A stretch of 64,000 nt of DNA from Saccharum officinarum (lineage: Eukaryota; Streptophyta; Magnoliopsida; Poales; Poaceae), in the NCBI GenBank assembly GCA_020631735.1, contig CM036231.1, positions 1,205,831 through 1,269,830 on the forward strand, written 5' to 3'. The notes beneath the pieces were generated by a model, which made no database searches, was not told the DNA's origin, and saw only the letters and a list, made by a program, of their open reading frames with translations. Positions within the stretch are counted from its first letter, which is position 1, and each line of letters starts with the position of its first letter. Position numbers and translations under genes: made by a program. Below are positions 20,961-31,195 of the stretch, in pieces.

Positions 20961-22025
20961 ATGGATTTGAAACCCACAAGAGATTCGTTGGGGCGTAACC
21001 CTCTTAGCGACGCGCTACATCGGAACCCCGGTGTGGTGTTAAATGGGCAAGGGCCGGGTCGTCATTCCCTTAGTGGCGCGTCGTATCGTGACCCGGGTAC
21101 GATGAAAAATGAGCAAGGGTCGGGCCGTCGCAACTTTAGTGGCGCGCTACATCTAGGCCCGGGTGTAGTGAAAAATGAGCAAGGGTCTTCGCACTTCCCT
21201 CGACGGATGCGAAGGGTAAGGAAGCTAGTCGAGCCAACTAGGATTCGTCTAGGTAGCTAGAACGTAGGGTCCCTAACGGGTAAGCTAAGAGAGCTAGTCG
21301 ATGCAGCAATTAGAAGGCGTGTAAATATTCTATGCATTCAGGAGACTAAATGGAAGGGTCAGAAGGCGAAGGAGGTGGAGGATACTGGCTTCAAACTTTG
21401 GTACACGGGGACAACATCGGGTAGGAATGGTGTAGGCATCTTGATCGATAAGAGCCTTAAGGATTGAGTCGTTGATGTTAGGAGGCAAGGCGACCGGATT
21501 ATCTTGGTCAAGCTGGTAGTTGGAGATTCGGCTCTGAATGTGATCAGTGCCTATGCCCCTCAGGTAGGTCTTAGCGAGGGTACTAAGAGACAGTTTTGGG
21601 AAGATCTTGATAGCATGGTCAGTACCGTGCCTATCAGCGAGAAACTCTTTATAGGAGGAGACCTCAACGGCTATGTTGGTGCGACTAATGTAGGTTTCGA
21701 GCGGGTGCACGGGGGGTTCGTGTATGGTAGTAGGAATCAAGAGGGGGAGGATGTTTTGAACTTCGTGCTGGCCTATGACTTGTTGATAGCGAACACCCTC
21801 TTTAGGAGGAGGGAAACTCATCTAGTAACCTTTCGTAGTGGACAACACTCGAGCCAGATCGACTTTATCCTTGCAAGGAGGGAGGATAGACATGCTTGCT
21901 TTGATTGTAAGGTGTTACCTGGGGAGTGTGTTGTCCCTCAACATAAGCTTGTGGTGGCGGACTTTCGCTTTCGGGTACGTGTCCACCGAGACAAACGGCC
22001 CAAGATTGCGAGAACGAAGTGGTAG
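20961..22025 (+). pseudogene. RTE endonuclease region
   Basis: One frame with stops at 21258-21260, about 21466 and 22023-22025. From 20991 to 21188 three in-frame 22-residue repeats occur, each of the form G-R-x-x-x-S-x-A ... N-x-Q-G. Then the endonuclease/exonuclease/phosphatase fold: NVGSLTGKLREL, catalytic CIQETKW, AYAPQVG, GGDLNGYVG (GDxN motif), IDFILARR and the final PQHKLVVADF with catalytic His. This domain nicks target DNA to prime reverse transcription. All key residues are present despite the stops. Confidence 0.8.
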
Positions 22026-22207
22026 AAGCTTAGAGGGGAAGCAGCGCAAACGTTTAAGGAGAGGATGCTAGACGAGGGGCCTTGGGGAAGGAGAAGATGC
22101 CGACGACATGTGGCTAAAGATGGCAACATGTGTCCGGAAGGTGGCTTCGGAAGTGTCTGGCGTGAGTAGGGGAGGCAAACGGAAAGCGAAAGACACATGG
22201 TGGTGGA

Positions 22208-24075
22208 ATGACGAGGTGCAAAGGGCTATTAGAGGAGGAGTGTTTTAAGCGTCTCCACCATGACAAGAGTGTAGCCAACATCGAGGGCTATAAAATAGCG
22301 AAGAGGGTTGCAAAGCGAGCTGTGAGTGTAGCAAAAGGTCAGGCGTATGATGGCCTTTATCAGCGGCTAGGCACGAAGGAAGGGGAGAAGGACATTTATA
22401 GGATGGCTAGAATTCGCGAGAGGAAGACAAGGGACATCAACCAAATAAAATGCATCAAGAATGGGACAGATCGACTTCTGGTGAAGGATGAGGAGATCAA
22501 GGACAGATGGAGAGAGTACTTCGACAAGCTGTTTAATGGAGAGAATGAGGGTCCTGCCCTTGAGTTGGACGACTCATTTGACGATACTAACAGACGCTTC
22601 GTGAGGAGAATTCAGGAGGCAGAGATCAGAGAGGCTTAGAAGAGGATGAAGGGAGGTAAAGCGATGGGCCCTGATGGTATCTCCATTGAGGTGTGGAGAT
22701 ACCTAGGCGTCAGAGCGATAGTATGGTTAACTAAGCTTTTTAACCTTATTTTTCGGTCTAACAAGATGCCTGAAGAATGGAGGAGAAGTATATTAGTACC
22801 TATCTTCAAGAACAAGGGAGATATTCAAAGTTGTACTAACTACTGTGTGATTAAGTTGATGAGCCATACGATGAAGTTCTGGGAGAGGGTTATCGAGCAT
22901 CGCCTAAGGAGAGTGACACATGTGACCTAAAATCAGTTTTGGTTCATGCCTGGTAGGTCGACCATGGAGACGATTTTCTTATTACGACAATTGATGGAGA
23001 GATATAGGGAGCAGAAGAAAAACTTGCACATGGTCTTTATTGACCTCGAGAAGGCATATGATAAAGTACCGAGAAATATCATGTGGTGGCCTTGGAAAAG
23101 CACAAAGTCCCAACTAAGTACGTTACCCTCATTAAGGATATGTACAGGGATGTGATGACGTTTGTCCGAACATGTGATGGCGACACCAGTAACTTTCCAA
23201 TTAAAATAGGACTGCATCAGGGGTTAGCTTTGAGCCCTTATTTATTTGCTTTGGTGATGGATGAGGTCACAAGGGACATACAAGGTGATATCCCTTGGTG
23301 TATGCTCTTTGCTGATGATGTGGTGCTAGTTGACGACAGTAGGGCGGGGGTTAATAGGAAGTTAGAACTATGGAGGCACACGTTAGAGTCGAAAGGGTTC
23401 AGACTTAGTAGGACTAAGACCGAGTACATGAGGTGCGATTTCAGCGCGACTAGACACGAGGAGGGAGACGTTAGCCTCGATGGGCAAGTGGTGGCCAAGA
23501 AGGATACTTTTCGGTATTTAGGGTCGATGTTACAAAAGTATGGAGACATTGATGAAGATGTTAGGCATATAATTTCAGCCGGCTGGTTGAAATGGCGTCA
23601 AACTTCTGGCGTTCTCTGTGACAAAAGGGTGCCTCAGAAGCTGAAAGGTAAGTTCTATAGGACGGCGATTCGTCCGGCGATGTTATACGGTGCTGAGTGT
23701 TGGCCTACAAAAAGGCGACATGTCCAGCAATTGAGTGTAGCAGAGATGCGTATGTTGCGTTGGTGTTGTGGGCACAAAAGGAGGGATAGAGTCCGGAACG
23801 ACGATATTCGTGATAGGGTTGGGGTGGCACCAATTGAGGAGAAATTGATTCAACATCGGTTGAGATTGTTTGGACATGTCCAACGGAGGCCTCCTGAGGC
23901 GCCGGTGCGTAGTGGAGTTCTAAAGCGGGCCGATAATGTAAAGAGCGGTAGAGGTCGACCTAAACTAACTTGGGACGAGTCCGTTAAGAGAGATCTTAAG
24001 GAGTGGAATATCTCCAAGGATTTAGCTATGGACAGGAGCGCTTGGAGATTAGCAATCAACGTGCCTGAACCGTGA
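22208..24075 (+). pseudogene. RTE reverse transcriptase region
   Basis: Starts in one frame (22208-22930) with stops at 22637 and 22928, and shifts frame near 23090. Motifs in order: [64 protein letters not shown], catalytic FADDVVLVDDS (about 23308-23340), then LYGAECWP and the C-terminal PKLTWDESVKRDLKEW typical of RTE. The continuous stretch 23083-24075 holds the palm and thumb. The frameshift between fingers and palm and the stops prevent expression of a full protein. Confidence 0.85.
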
Positions 24076-24204
24076 CCTCTTTTTGTCTTGTGCCCTTTAT
24101 GTCCCTTTATGTGTCTCCCTGTTTCTCGTCTCTTTTGGGTTTCATCTCTAGCCTACCCTAACTTGCTTGGGACAAAAGATTATGTTGTTGTTGTTGAGAA
24201 AAGA

Positions 24205-24506
24205 GCAGTGAGCGTTGGTGCAGTTGTATACCAGTTGCAGCTCCCAGCCATTCAAATCAAGAGAGATGGATGGCTACCAGAATTATCTACTTCTACTTGG
24301 AAGGATGCAGATCCAATTCTCCGAACAAGCACTGCTAAGCCGAGACTCAAGGAGGGAAGCACGTCACATGTTTAGGTCTGGAATGATGTCTACTGGACAC
24401 TAAACACCGATGACTTGCAAGTGCCTTGGGATCCTGGCAGTTTCGAGTGTGTTTTGGATATCTCTACCACGGCTTGGGGACAAGCCGTGTTTCAAGGAGG
24501 GAAGTA
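24205..24506 (+). pseudogene. Tail of the nested element's pol-like frame and polypurine tract
   Basis: After the LINE the frame reads VGAVVYQLQLPAIQ and later STSTWKDADPILR, then a TAG at 24373-24375, then STTAWGQAVFQGG running into the LTR. The YxLxLP and TWxDAD motifs resemble the C-terminal integrase region of chromoviruses, with the expected spacer rearranged. This suggests the nested element derives from a gypsy chromovirus that lost its pol core. Confidence 0.5.
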
Positions 24507-24760
24507 TGTCAGGGACCTCATGGGCTGGCTGGGCCGGATGGCAGGCCGGAGAAGCGAGTGGGCTGTAGCTCCAGACTTGTCCTGGCCCAAGAAGGAAGCT
24601 ACGGGAGATGCAACACTAACAAATACAGAATGAGGTCAAGCGGAGGAGGGGTCGAAGAACAGACCAGGAACCAGGCGGCGAGCTCACGCTCGAGGCGAGC
24701 ATCTGCTCGAGGCTAGCTTAGGCTAGATTTTATCCTTTGTTATTATTTGGGTTCCTGACA
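24507..24760 (+). repeat. 3' LTR of the nested element
   Basis: 254 bp, TGTCAGGGACC...GGTTCCTGACA, complete, followed directly by GTCCA. It matches 17569-17797 with only a few differences, so insertion is recent relative to the surrounding solo LTR. Confidence 0.9.
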
Positions 24761-27631
24761 GTCCACCACCGCGCCGCCGTGTGTTGTGCCGCCGGTACCG
24801 CTGCTCGCAGGGGCACGCCTCCTCGGGCCATCGCGGGGTAGGCCATGGCCACCAGCAGGCGCGCCACCGCCTGGGGATGCTCCAGTAACTTTTCCTCACC
24901 GCCGACGAGCATCGACGGCCGGAGCCGGTGGCTGGCCGGCTCACCCCCACCGTGTGCTCTGCTTTGGAAGAAGGCAAGGACGGGGAAAAGTAAATAGAAA
25001 GAAGGATAGGGTGCCAGGTGAGAATTTTGTGACTCAAATAAATAGTACATGTTTACCTCGGGTTGATTTGAGGGAACCCCGAGGGCCTTTTTGCAAACCC
25101 GCCAGGCCGCGTCTGACCAGGCCACTCCTGGGCCGGCCTGCTTCTGTGCGTGGGCTGACTGCCCCCTCGCTTTGTGCCGCGCCTGCTTGCGCTCGGCCGA
25201 CTAGTTCGATCCATTTTTTTTCCTTTTTCAGAGACAACTTTTAAATGCTGATTTTGTTATTTTCTTAACTAAATATTGGTGTGTGATAAAAATATGAAAG
25301 TTTTTGTGTAGCCTTGTTACGATGATGTCTACTTAGGAAAATTATGAAACCTAGCATTTGGATAGTTTTGACATGAGATAAAATTACCTCTTTTAATTAA
25401 GATATGCAAGTTCCATGATTTTTATAGGCTAGAATAAGTATCCAAAAATCATAAAACTTTGTGAGTATGCTTTACATGGTTAGATGTACCTTCACAAAAA
25501 TATTGGTACTGTTTTGATCATTTTTAATTACATGCCTTTTATTTATTATATAATAAATGCTTAATTGATTAGAATAAATCATAATTTTGATTTGAGTGAC
25601 TTTGGGATTGAGTGATGACCTTGGGTCATTAACATGCGATGACCCTTGGCAGTTTAATTACTTGTTTAAATTTATAACTAACTTGTTGAATAAAAATTGT
25701 TAATAATGATTAATGTAATTAACATAGGTTATTAGTAGTTAATAACTTGCATATGTTAATACTTAGTGGTTTTATTATAGTCTCACTTGATCCATAGATG
25801 CAACCTCTTGGGTAAAAAGTAAAGTTAAATTGTTCTTCGTGAAATACTTATACATGTTTTTTATGATAATACTTATAACTATATCGCGAAGGAAAGTTGT
25901 ACTCAAGTAGATAACTAATGTTTATCCTTTCTAAATGTCTCTTGTATGCTATGTCTTGTTCATCATCATGTATCATGGCATCCATTTCATCATTTTAAGC
26001 ATCGCATCATTTGTATACGTGTAGTGCATACGAGAGTGAGAAGGTTCGTGTTGAACAAGTGTTGACGAGGTTAGTGTTGATCAATCTTTGGAAATGTGTC
26101 GTCCACCCATGGTGTTAGAGAAGGTCATCCATTAATGGTGCTGATGTCGTCCATCCGTGGGGTGATGCCAAATCTGACTTCTGTGAAACTAACCTTCTCT
26201 GCAACGTAGGCAAGCTCCGGACATACAACCACTCTTCTGTTTTATAAATGCTTTATTACACCTTAAGTCTAGTGTAATTTGCATTATGTTAGTGGGAGTT
26301 GGTTGATACCATTGCTACATAATTACCTTGATCTCCATTAATATTCAGATGATATCCCACTAATATGTGTAGGTCGATCTCTTATGCTTAGTAATGCTTA
26401 GACTTCGGTAGAAGTCGAATGGTGATTTCATCGTTCGCGAGAAACAGGTTTACCTTTGCTTCTCCTGACCTAATGACGGGTCATGAGAGCATATATGGTA
26501 ATATTAAAGCTGAGACCGGATGGGTAACTTGCATTGGGAAAGGAGTCTCAATGTAGTATGTCCGCCTGCGTCGATTAAGGACCGTACCGTTGATTGAATT
26601 ATGTGCGTCGAGACTTTGCAACTAGCCACATGCTCTGGTAAGCCTAAGATCTCGGTAATTTCATCATGTGAACGGCTAACCGCGCACTGGGAGTAGAGAG
26701 ATGGCGAGAGTAGTGTGTACCCTCGTAGCCAAGGGCTGGATTGGAGATGTACTGTACTCTCGGATGGCGCTGGACCCGGTCATGTTTTGGAGGATCCGAG
26801 TGAAGGTTAATTTATGCAGGTTAGAGTCCTGCATATATTGTGTGGTTAGGGATCCTCAGCTGGGTATAATCGATTCGAATCGTCGTTGCTCCTCGGTTAT
26901 GGAGACTCGATTCTCTGTTCATCATCGTAGTTAACAATGGTACATGGTGACTGTGGAAACAAAATGAAGAGATGGATATGAAATGTGATGCTTGATACAA
27001 GTGATTGAGATAAAATAGGTGCAAATCTAGCTATAATAAGTTACACTAAAACTGATGCTAAAACTTATTTAAAATATTGAAAGTAAGGATTCACTTATAG
27101 TAAAGCTTTTATGCAAAACTCCTCTTTTCTAGCTCTACTACTTCCCTTAAAGCCAGCATATTCTTGGAGTCTTTTTTTTCATCGGGTAAGTCTTGCGGAG
27201 TATAATTGAGTATTCAGGGTTTGTTAACCCCTGTTGCAGGTACTGACTGGTGCTGTTAACCGAGGTCATGTCGGTGGGTTCGATATGATCTGGTTGTCCT
27301 CTCCTGACTTAAGTGCTCTACCTAAGTTGTCTTATGTAGTTCTACTCGACTTTCGTAATTAAAGTTAAGTTATAAAAGTAACTTATGTTTATATGTAAAA
27401 TACTGTTTTAAATTCTTTCGCGCTCTGATGTAAATATTTGTAGCAAATGTTGTAATGTTGTAGTTACTCCTTTTGTTGATCCTGTGTGAGTTGTAAAATG
27501 TGGATGATTCGGGTTTTCCGAGGACACCCGACAGACTTTTTAAGTTATATGGAACACATGTATAGCCGTCAGAAGTCTTTAGGACAATGACAGGTGCACG
27601 TGGGCTATATTATTTAGGAGGTTCTGCCACA

Positions 27632-27878
27632 TTTAACCCCTATATATTAGAGAATTGAAATTTATGGCTAAGCCTCCTCCCCTATGACATTTGCAATTTT
27701 TGTGGTAAAATGAGAACCTAGGCCAGGGTGGCGGCGTGGTTGCAACCTGTTGAGAGTACGTGGTGATGTCCTACAGTGATGTCGCCTCGGCCTTCCACCC
27801 CTCATTATTAGCCTCTGCTGTTGCTGCCAGTGCTAGGCAGCACCTTCTCGCTGGTCCGAATCCTGCCTCGTATTTATG
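27632..27878. other. Intergenic sequence without a supported gene
   Basis: Starts with the TTTAA duplication of the solo LTR. A 61-codon open frame overlaps its end and the next MITE and is not supported. Confidence 0.4.
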
Positions 27879-27880
27879 TA

Positions 27881-28128
27881 CTTCTTCCATCCATAAAAGA
27901 ATATCAATCATGAGAACCATACTAGCCAAACTAACTCAAGTTTAACTAAATTTATATTAAAAATATCAATGTTTATATCTCTAAATAAACTTATTATAAA
28001 ATATATCTATAACTAATCTAATAATACTTAATTTGTATTATAAATGTTAGTATTTTTTATATAATATAATCAAAGTTTCAACGATTTTACTCATCGAAAA
28101 GTGAGAATTGTTTTTTTTACGGAGGCAG
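27881..28128. mobile_element. Stowaway-like MITE, 248 bp
   Basis: Diverged CTTCTTCCATCC...GGAGGCAG ends (Stowaway consensus CTCCCTCCGTCC) with TA on both sides (27879-27880, 28129-28130). AT-rich interior, no ORF. Tc1/mariner-type non-autonomous element. Confidence 0.7.
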
Positions 28129-28399
28129 TACCTGGTAGTATTATGGATCTTGCCGTGTATTTGGGGCAGTGTCAGCAGCAAGCCAGCAAAGGAGCCCGGG
28201 CACCCAATTCCAGATCAGCGTTCGTTCGCTCGGCTTCAATCTAGGGAACACTCCCTCCGACTTCTATTCCATTAATTACGTCGGACTCGTTTTTTTCATT
28301 TTTTCCACGCGAACTACTCCGTATTCGTGAACGTTCGGAGGGAATAGAAGTCTGATGTAATTAATACAAGACGTCTGCGTGGCTCCAGTGCTTGGATTA

Positions 28400-28935
28400 A
28401 TTAATTAATAATATATTATCTTTCTTTTTTTTTTTCTTTTTTTTCTTTTTTTTTCTCTTTTTACTTTTATAGTAGTCTATTAAATTTCTTTTATATGTTA
28501 TTAACATATCTGTTAATATGTTACAATATTAATTTATACATCTAAGTTCTTGAATATAACTTATAAACTTTACATCTAAGTCATTCATCAAGTTATATAT
28601 CTAAGTTATACATAAAAGTTTTGTGTATATTTTTTTAGCTTTTTGGTAAGAAATTATGTTGAGAAGTTTATTTTGCAACATATTATATATAAAAGTTATG
28701 TGTATAACTTTGTTACGTAGTTAGTTATATGTATGAGTTATGTGTGTAACTTTGTTATGTTAAAGGTATATGTTTAAGTCATGTGTATAAGTTATATGTT
28801 AAAGTTTGTTCCACAAGTTGTAAATATAACTTTGTGACTTCCAAAAAAAAGTTACAATTTTTTTTGCCAAAAATGGAAAACTTTCCCAAAAAAAAGAGAA
28901 AAGTTACGAAATTTTTTTTTGCCAAAAATGAAAAG
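28400..28935. repeat. Low-complexity AT-rich tract with degenerate repeats
   Basis: Begins with T/CTTT-rich runs (28422-28470) and continues with irregular repeats of AAGTTATATGTATAAGTT-like units to about 28820, then A/T homopolymer runs. No coding signal. Confidence 0.6.
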
Positions 28936-29267
28936 TCGCGGGTTGTCTAGTCGTTCACCACATTCACTAATTAACGTGGCCAGTCCGGGCAGCCGTCTAG
29001 GGTGGACAGGTCTCGGCTCCGCCGCTGATTCTCTCAGTTACCTCTGGCTCGCAGATTTCTATCTGTACCAGTACCACTACACTTTATGCGCTTCATAATA
29101 CTATTTTCCTCACATAGGAGTTACCTTTGGCTCACATGTGTATCTGTACCACTACAGATTATACGCTCCATAATATAATACCATATATGTAGGACTATAC
29201 GCTACCGGGCTGTTTTTTATGGCCACCGTACCTACTGCCTAGTGCGGTAGTGCCTACCTCTGCGTAA

Positions 29268-29496
29268 GGCCCGTTTGGTTTAAGGGGTTAAAGTTTAACT
29301 CTCATCTCATTAATGTTTTCTTAAATGTATGGAATACTAAATGTAGACTAATTGCATGCATGTCGGTATAGATTAGGAGTAATTTACGAGACGAATCTAT
29401 TAAGCCTAATTAGTCCAAGATTGAAAACTTTTTGTCAAATAAGACGAAACTACTACAGTATTTATTAAACTTTAACATCCAAACCAAACGGGTCTA
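29268..29496. mobile_element. Tourist-like MITE, 229 bp, TAA duplication
   Basis: TIR GGCCCGTTTGGTTT / AAACCAAACGGGTC (imperfect), with TAA at 29265-29267 and 29497-29499. The interior contains GAGACGAATCTATTAAGCCT, common in grass MITEs of this class. No ORF. Confidence 0.8.
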
Positions 29497-29606
29497 AAGC
29501 TGTAGTATCGATGTATTAACTTTATATACTGTAGTCATATTAAAAACGTCATAGTACTATAGTAGTGTAAGGACATAGCACTATCACACTGATAGAAAGC
29601 TCTCGC

Positions 29607-29873
29607 TTGTGCACCGGTCCAATCCGCCTGTTCGCACGACGCGCTGGACCTCCAGGACCAGGAGCGGATGACCACGGGAGAATCTACCCGCACGGCTGGA
29701 AACTGTTCTGGTTCAGTGGCCGGTCCGTGTTCCATCACGTAGAGAACTCGTTCGCCATCACGCCGTGCGGGCGGCTGACACCTGTTGCCATCGATCTGCC
29801 TTCTCACGATGATGAATTGATTGATGCGTGCTCAACTAAGTTTTCAGCTGCTGCAAATTGCAACGCTGCATGA
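29607..29873 (+). other. Unidentified 88-codon open frame
   Basis: Higher GC than its surroundings. The middle reads GRIYPHGWKLFWFSGRS and FAITPCGRL, which looks protein-like, but I recognise no family and see no splice partners. It may be an isolated gene fragment. Confidence 0.2.
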
Positions 29874-30089
29874 AGTACCTCTTGGGTTTGGGGCTCCTAT
29901 CCTAGTCATGTGCGTGGTGCACCAGAACCGGCATGTTTTCGAGAACAAATGATTTACCTTTTTTAATTATTTCTCAGGGAGTTGGGACTAATCTGAAACA
30001 AGCTATAGATAAGCAGAGGTAGATCCATAGATATTAAGGTTTACTCATCAGTTCAAAAATTCAGTTGTACTGATACTTTAACCGTACCA

Positions 30090-30275
30090 GCAATTTCAAT
30101 TTTTTTCCACTTGTCAACCAATAAATATGTATTGTTACACAACTATACACTGTTTGAATTGTCCTTTGTTTCACAACTATACACTGTTGAAAGAATTATG
30201 TGCAAATAATGCTTGAACGATTTTGTACACTAACATTGGTTGTAGTTGCCACCTTTGATCTCTGCCTAGTGATAT
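30090..30275 (+). repeat. Degenerate dispersed duplicate, copy B
   Basis: Ordered shared blocks with 9655-10135, including CCACTTGTCAACCAATA and CATTGGTTGTAGTTGCCA. Probably fragments of an old unclassified repeat. Confidence 0.55.
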
Positions 30276-30326
30276 CGCGAATAGATATTACTGCCTACTG
30301 TTTACTATGCCCCCTTGCGCCTGACG

Positions 30327-30484
30327 CATCAGATATTACAGTACATGTTTCCAGCTTTTAGACGACCTGAAAATAACAGTTACTCCTATATCATAAGGGT
30401 GAGTACATCAGATATTACAGTAAAGAATGTTTTCAGCTTTTAGTCATGACCTGAAAATAACAGTTATATCATCAAAGCAGAACT
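30327..30484 (+). repeat. Two-copy tandem duplication, about 79 bp
   Basis: CATCAGATATTACAGTA starts at 30327 and again at 30406, each followed by CAGCTTTTAG and GACCTGAAAATAACAGTTA. No function indicated. Confidence 0.65.
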
Positions 30485-30780
30485 CACCTTATATTTTGAT
30501 AAGTTGCCAGGAAATCATAAAAGGAAAACCATGCTAGAAAAAAAATGCAATGTTGATTTAACTTCGTTAACCTGATTCTTGCTTGTACAAGCACATCTAC
30601 AGTCATACAGGAAAACCAATTTGGTCTACAGTTCAATGCATCTCACAGCCACACTACATCCGCCACAATTCGTGATCTTGTACGAAAAACATTCTTTTCA
30701 ACTTTTAGGCGCAAAATGCCTCTAGTTTTATGTGTTTGGAAACTGGCTTTCATATTGGGCATTAGGCAAATCAAGCCATT

Positions 30781-30870
30781 GGCCTCGTTCGGCTTTGGCT
30801 GAGGCTGATTTATTGTGAGAGGCTGCTGGCTGGCTGAACTGTGAGAGAAAAGCAACAAGGCAATTGTTTC
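30781..30870. mobile_element. MITE fragment
   Basis: GGCCTCGTTCGGCTTTGGCT...TTTATTGTGAGAGG...GAGAGAAAAGCAACAAGGC resembles the fragment at 17798-17930. One end appears truncated. Confidence 0.45.
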
Positions 30871-31006
30871 CTGATATATTTTTAGCAAATAAATGAAACT
30901 TCAACTCACCATACATGCACATGCACTTGTACATATTCATTCTACTGCTTGCACTACGTACAACACTTGAGCAGTTGCTCAGAGATGCTCAACCTCTTGC
31001 TCTTTC

Positions 31007-31012
31007 TTTATT
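31007..31012 (-). terminator. Possible polyadenylation signal of the acyl-CoA oxidase gene
   Basis: AATAAA on the minus strand, about 185 bp downstream of the stop codon. Plausible spacing only. Confidence 0.3.
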
Positions 31013-31195
31013 AACTGAACGTGCTTCTTATATGATCCTCACCACAGAATACATTTATATTTATCTGCCTCTTCCTTGGCTTTAACAGGAATCGTTAGTA
31101 GTTTATTTCACTCTTTCATTCGGGGTGGGGGTCACCGTGTCAGATTCTCTGCGAAGGCGACCGCCATGGAGAATTCCAGGGGGTAGCCAAACAGA

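Larger units (their letters stand above)
20871..24198 (+). mobile_element. RTE-clade non-LTR retrotransposon (LINE), decayed
   Basis: Sense-oriented LINE inside the nested LTR element. It has a leader ending in a short repeat-rich N-terminal region, an endonuclease domain, a reverse transcriptase domain and a 3' end of TTG repeats (TTGTTGTTGTTGAG) instead of poly(A), which is typical of RTE. The 5' boundary is approximate. A possible short duplication TTGAGAA occurs at about 20820 and 24193. Nonsense codons and a frameshift show that it is dead. Confidence 0.85.
17569..24760 (+). mobile_element. Non-autonomous LTR retrotransposon nested in the solo LTR
   Basis: Perfect 5-bp target duplication GTCCA at 17564-17568 and 24761-24765. 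The LTR begins TGTCAGGGACC and ends GGTTCCTGACA (inverted TGTCAGG/CCTGACA). The sequence before the 3' LTR contains a polypurine tract, CAAGGAGGGAAGTA, overlapping a coding tail ending WGQAVFQGG, as in some chromoviruses. The interior holds long overlapping ORFs (17966-20905) without recognisable protease, RT or RNase H, and an inserted RTE LINE. It must have been moved by enzymes from another element. Confidence 0.85.
15998..27631 (+). mobile_element. Solo LTR (about 4.4 kb) of a large gypsy-type element, split by a nested insertion
   Basis: Begins TGTAACATCCCAG and ends GGTTCTGCCACA (TG/CA ends), flanked by a perfect TTTAA target duplication (15993-15997, 27632-27636). Removing the inner element at 17569-24765 leaves about 4437 bp with no primer site or pol domain, so a solo LTR is the simplest reading. 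The TGTAACATCC start, length and style resemble Tekay/Del-type LTRs. The two arms are 15998-17568 and 24766-27631. Orientation is inferred from the TGTAACATCC start. Open frames inside (16943-17428, 26701-26934) look coincidental. Confidence 0.75.

Noticed and set aside
26701..26934. 77-codon frame in the right arm of the solo LTR
   Set aside because: Located within a repetitive LTR and without domain evidence.
28245..28375. Apparent inverted repeat CTCCCTCCGACTTCTATTCC...GGAGGGAATAGAAGTC suggesting a MITE
   Set aside because: The two halves are permuted rather than simple inverted ends, and no target duplication could be found.
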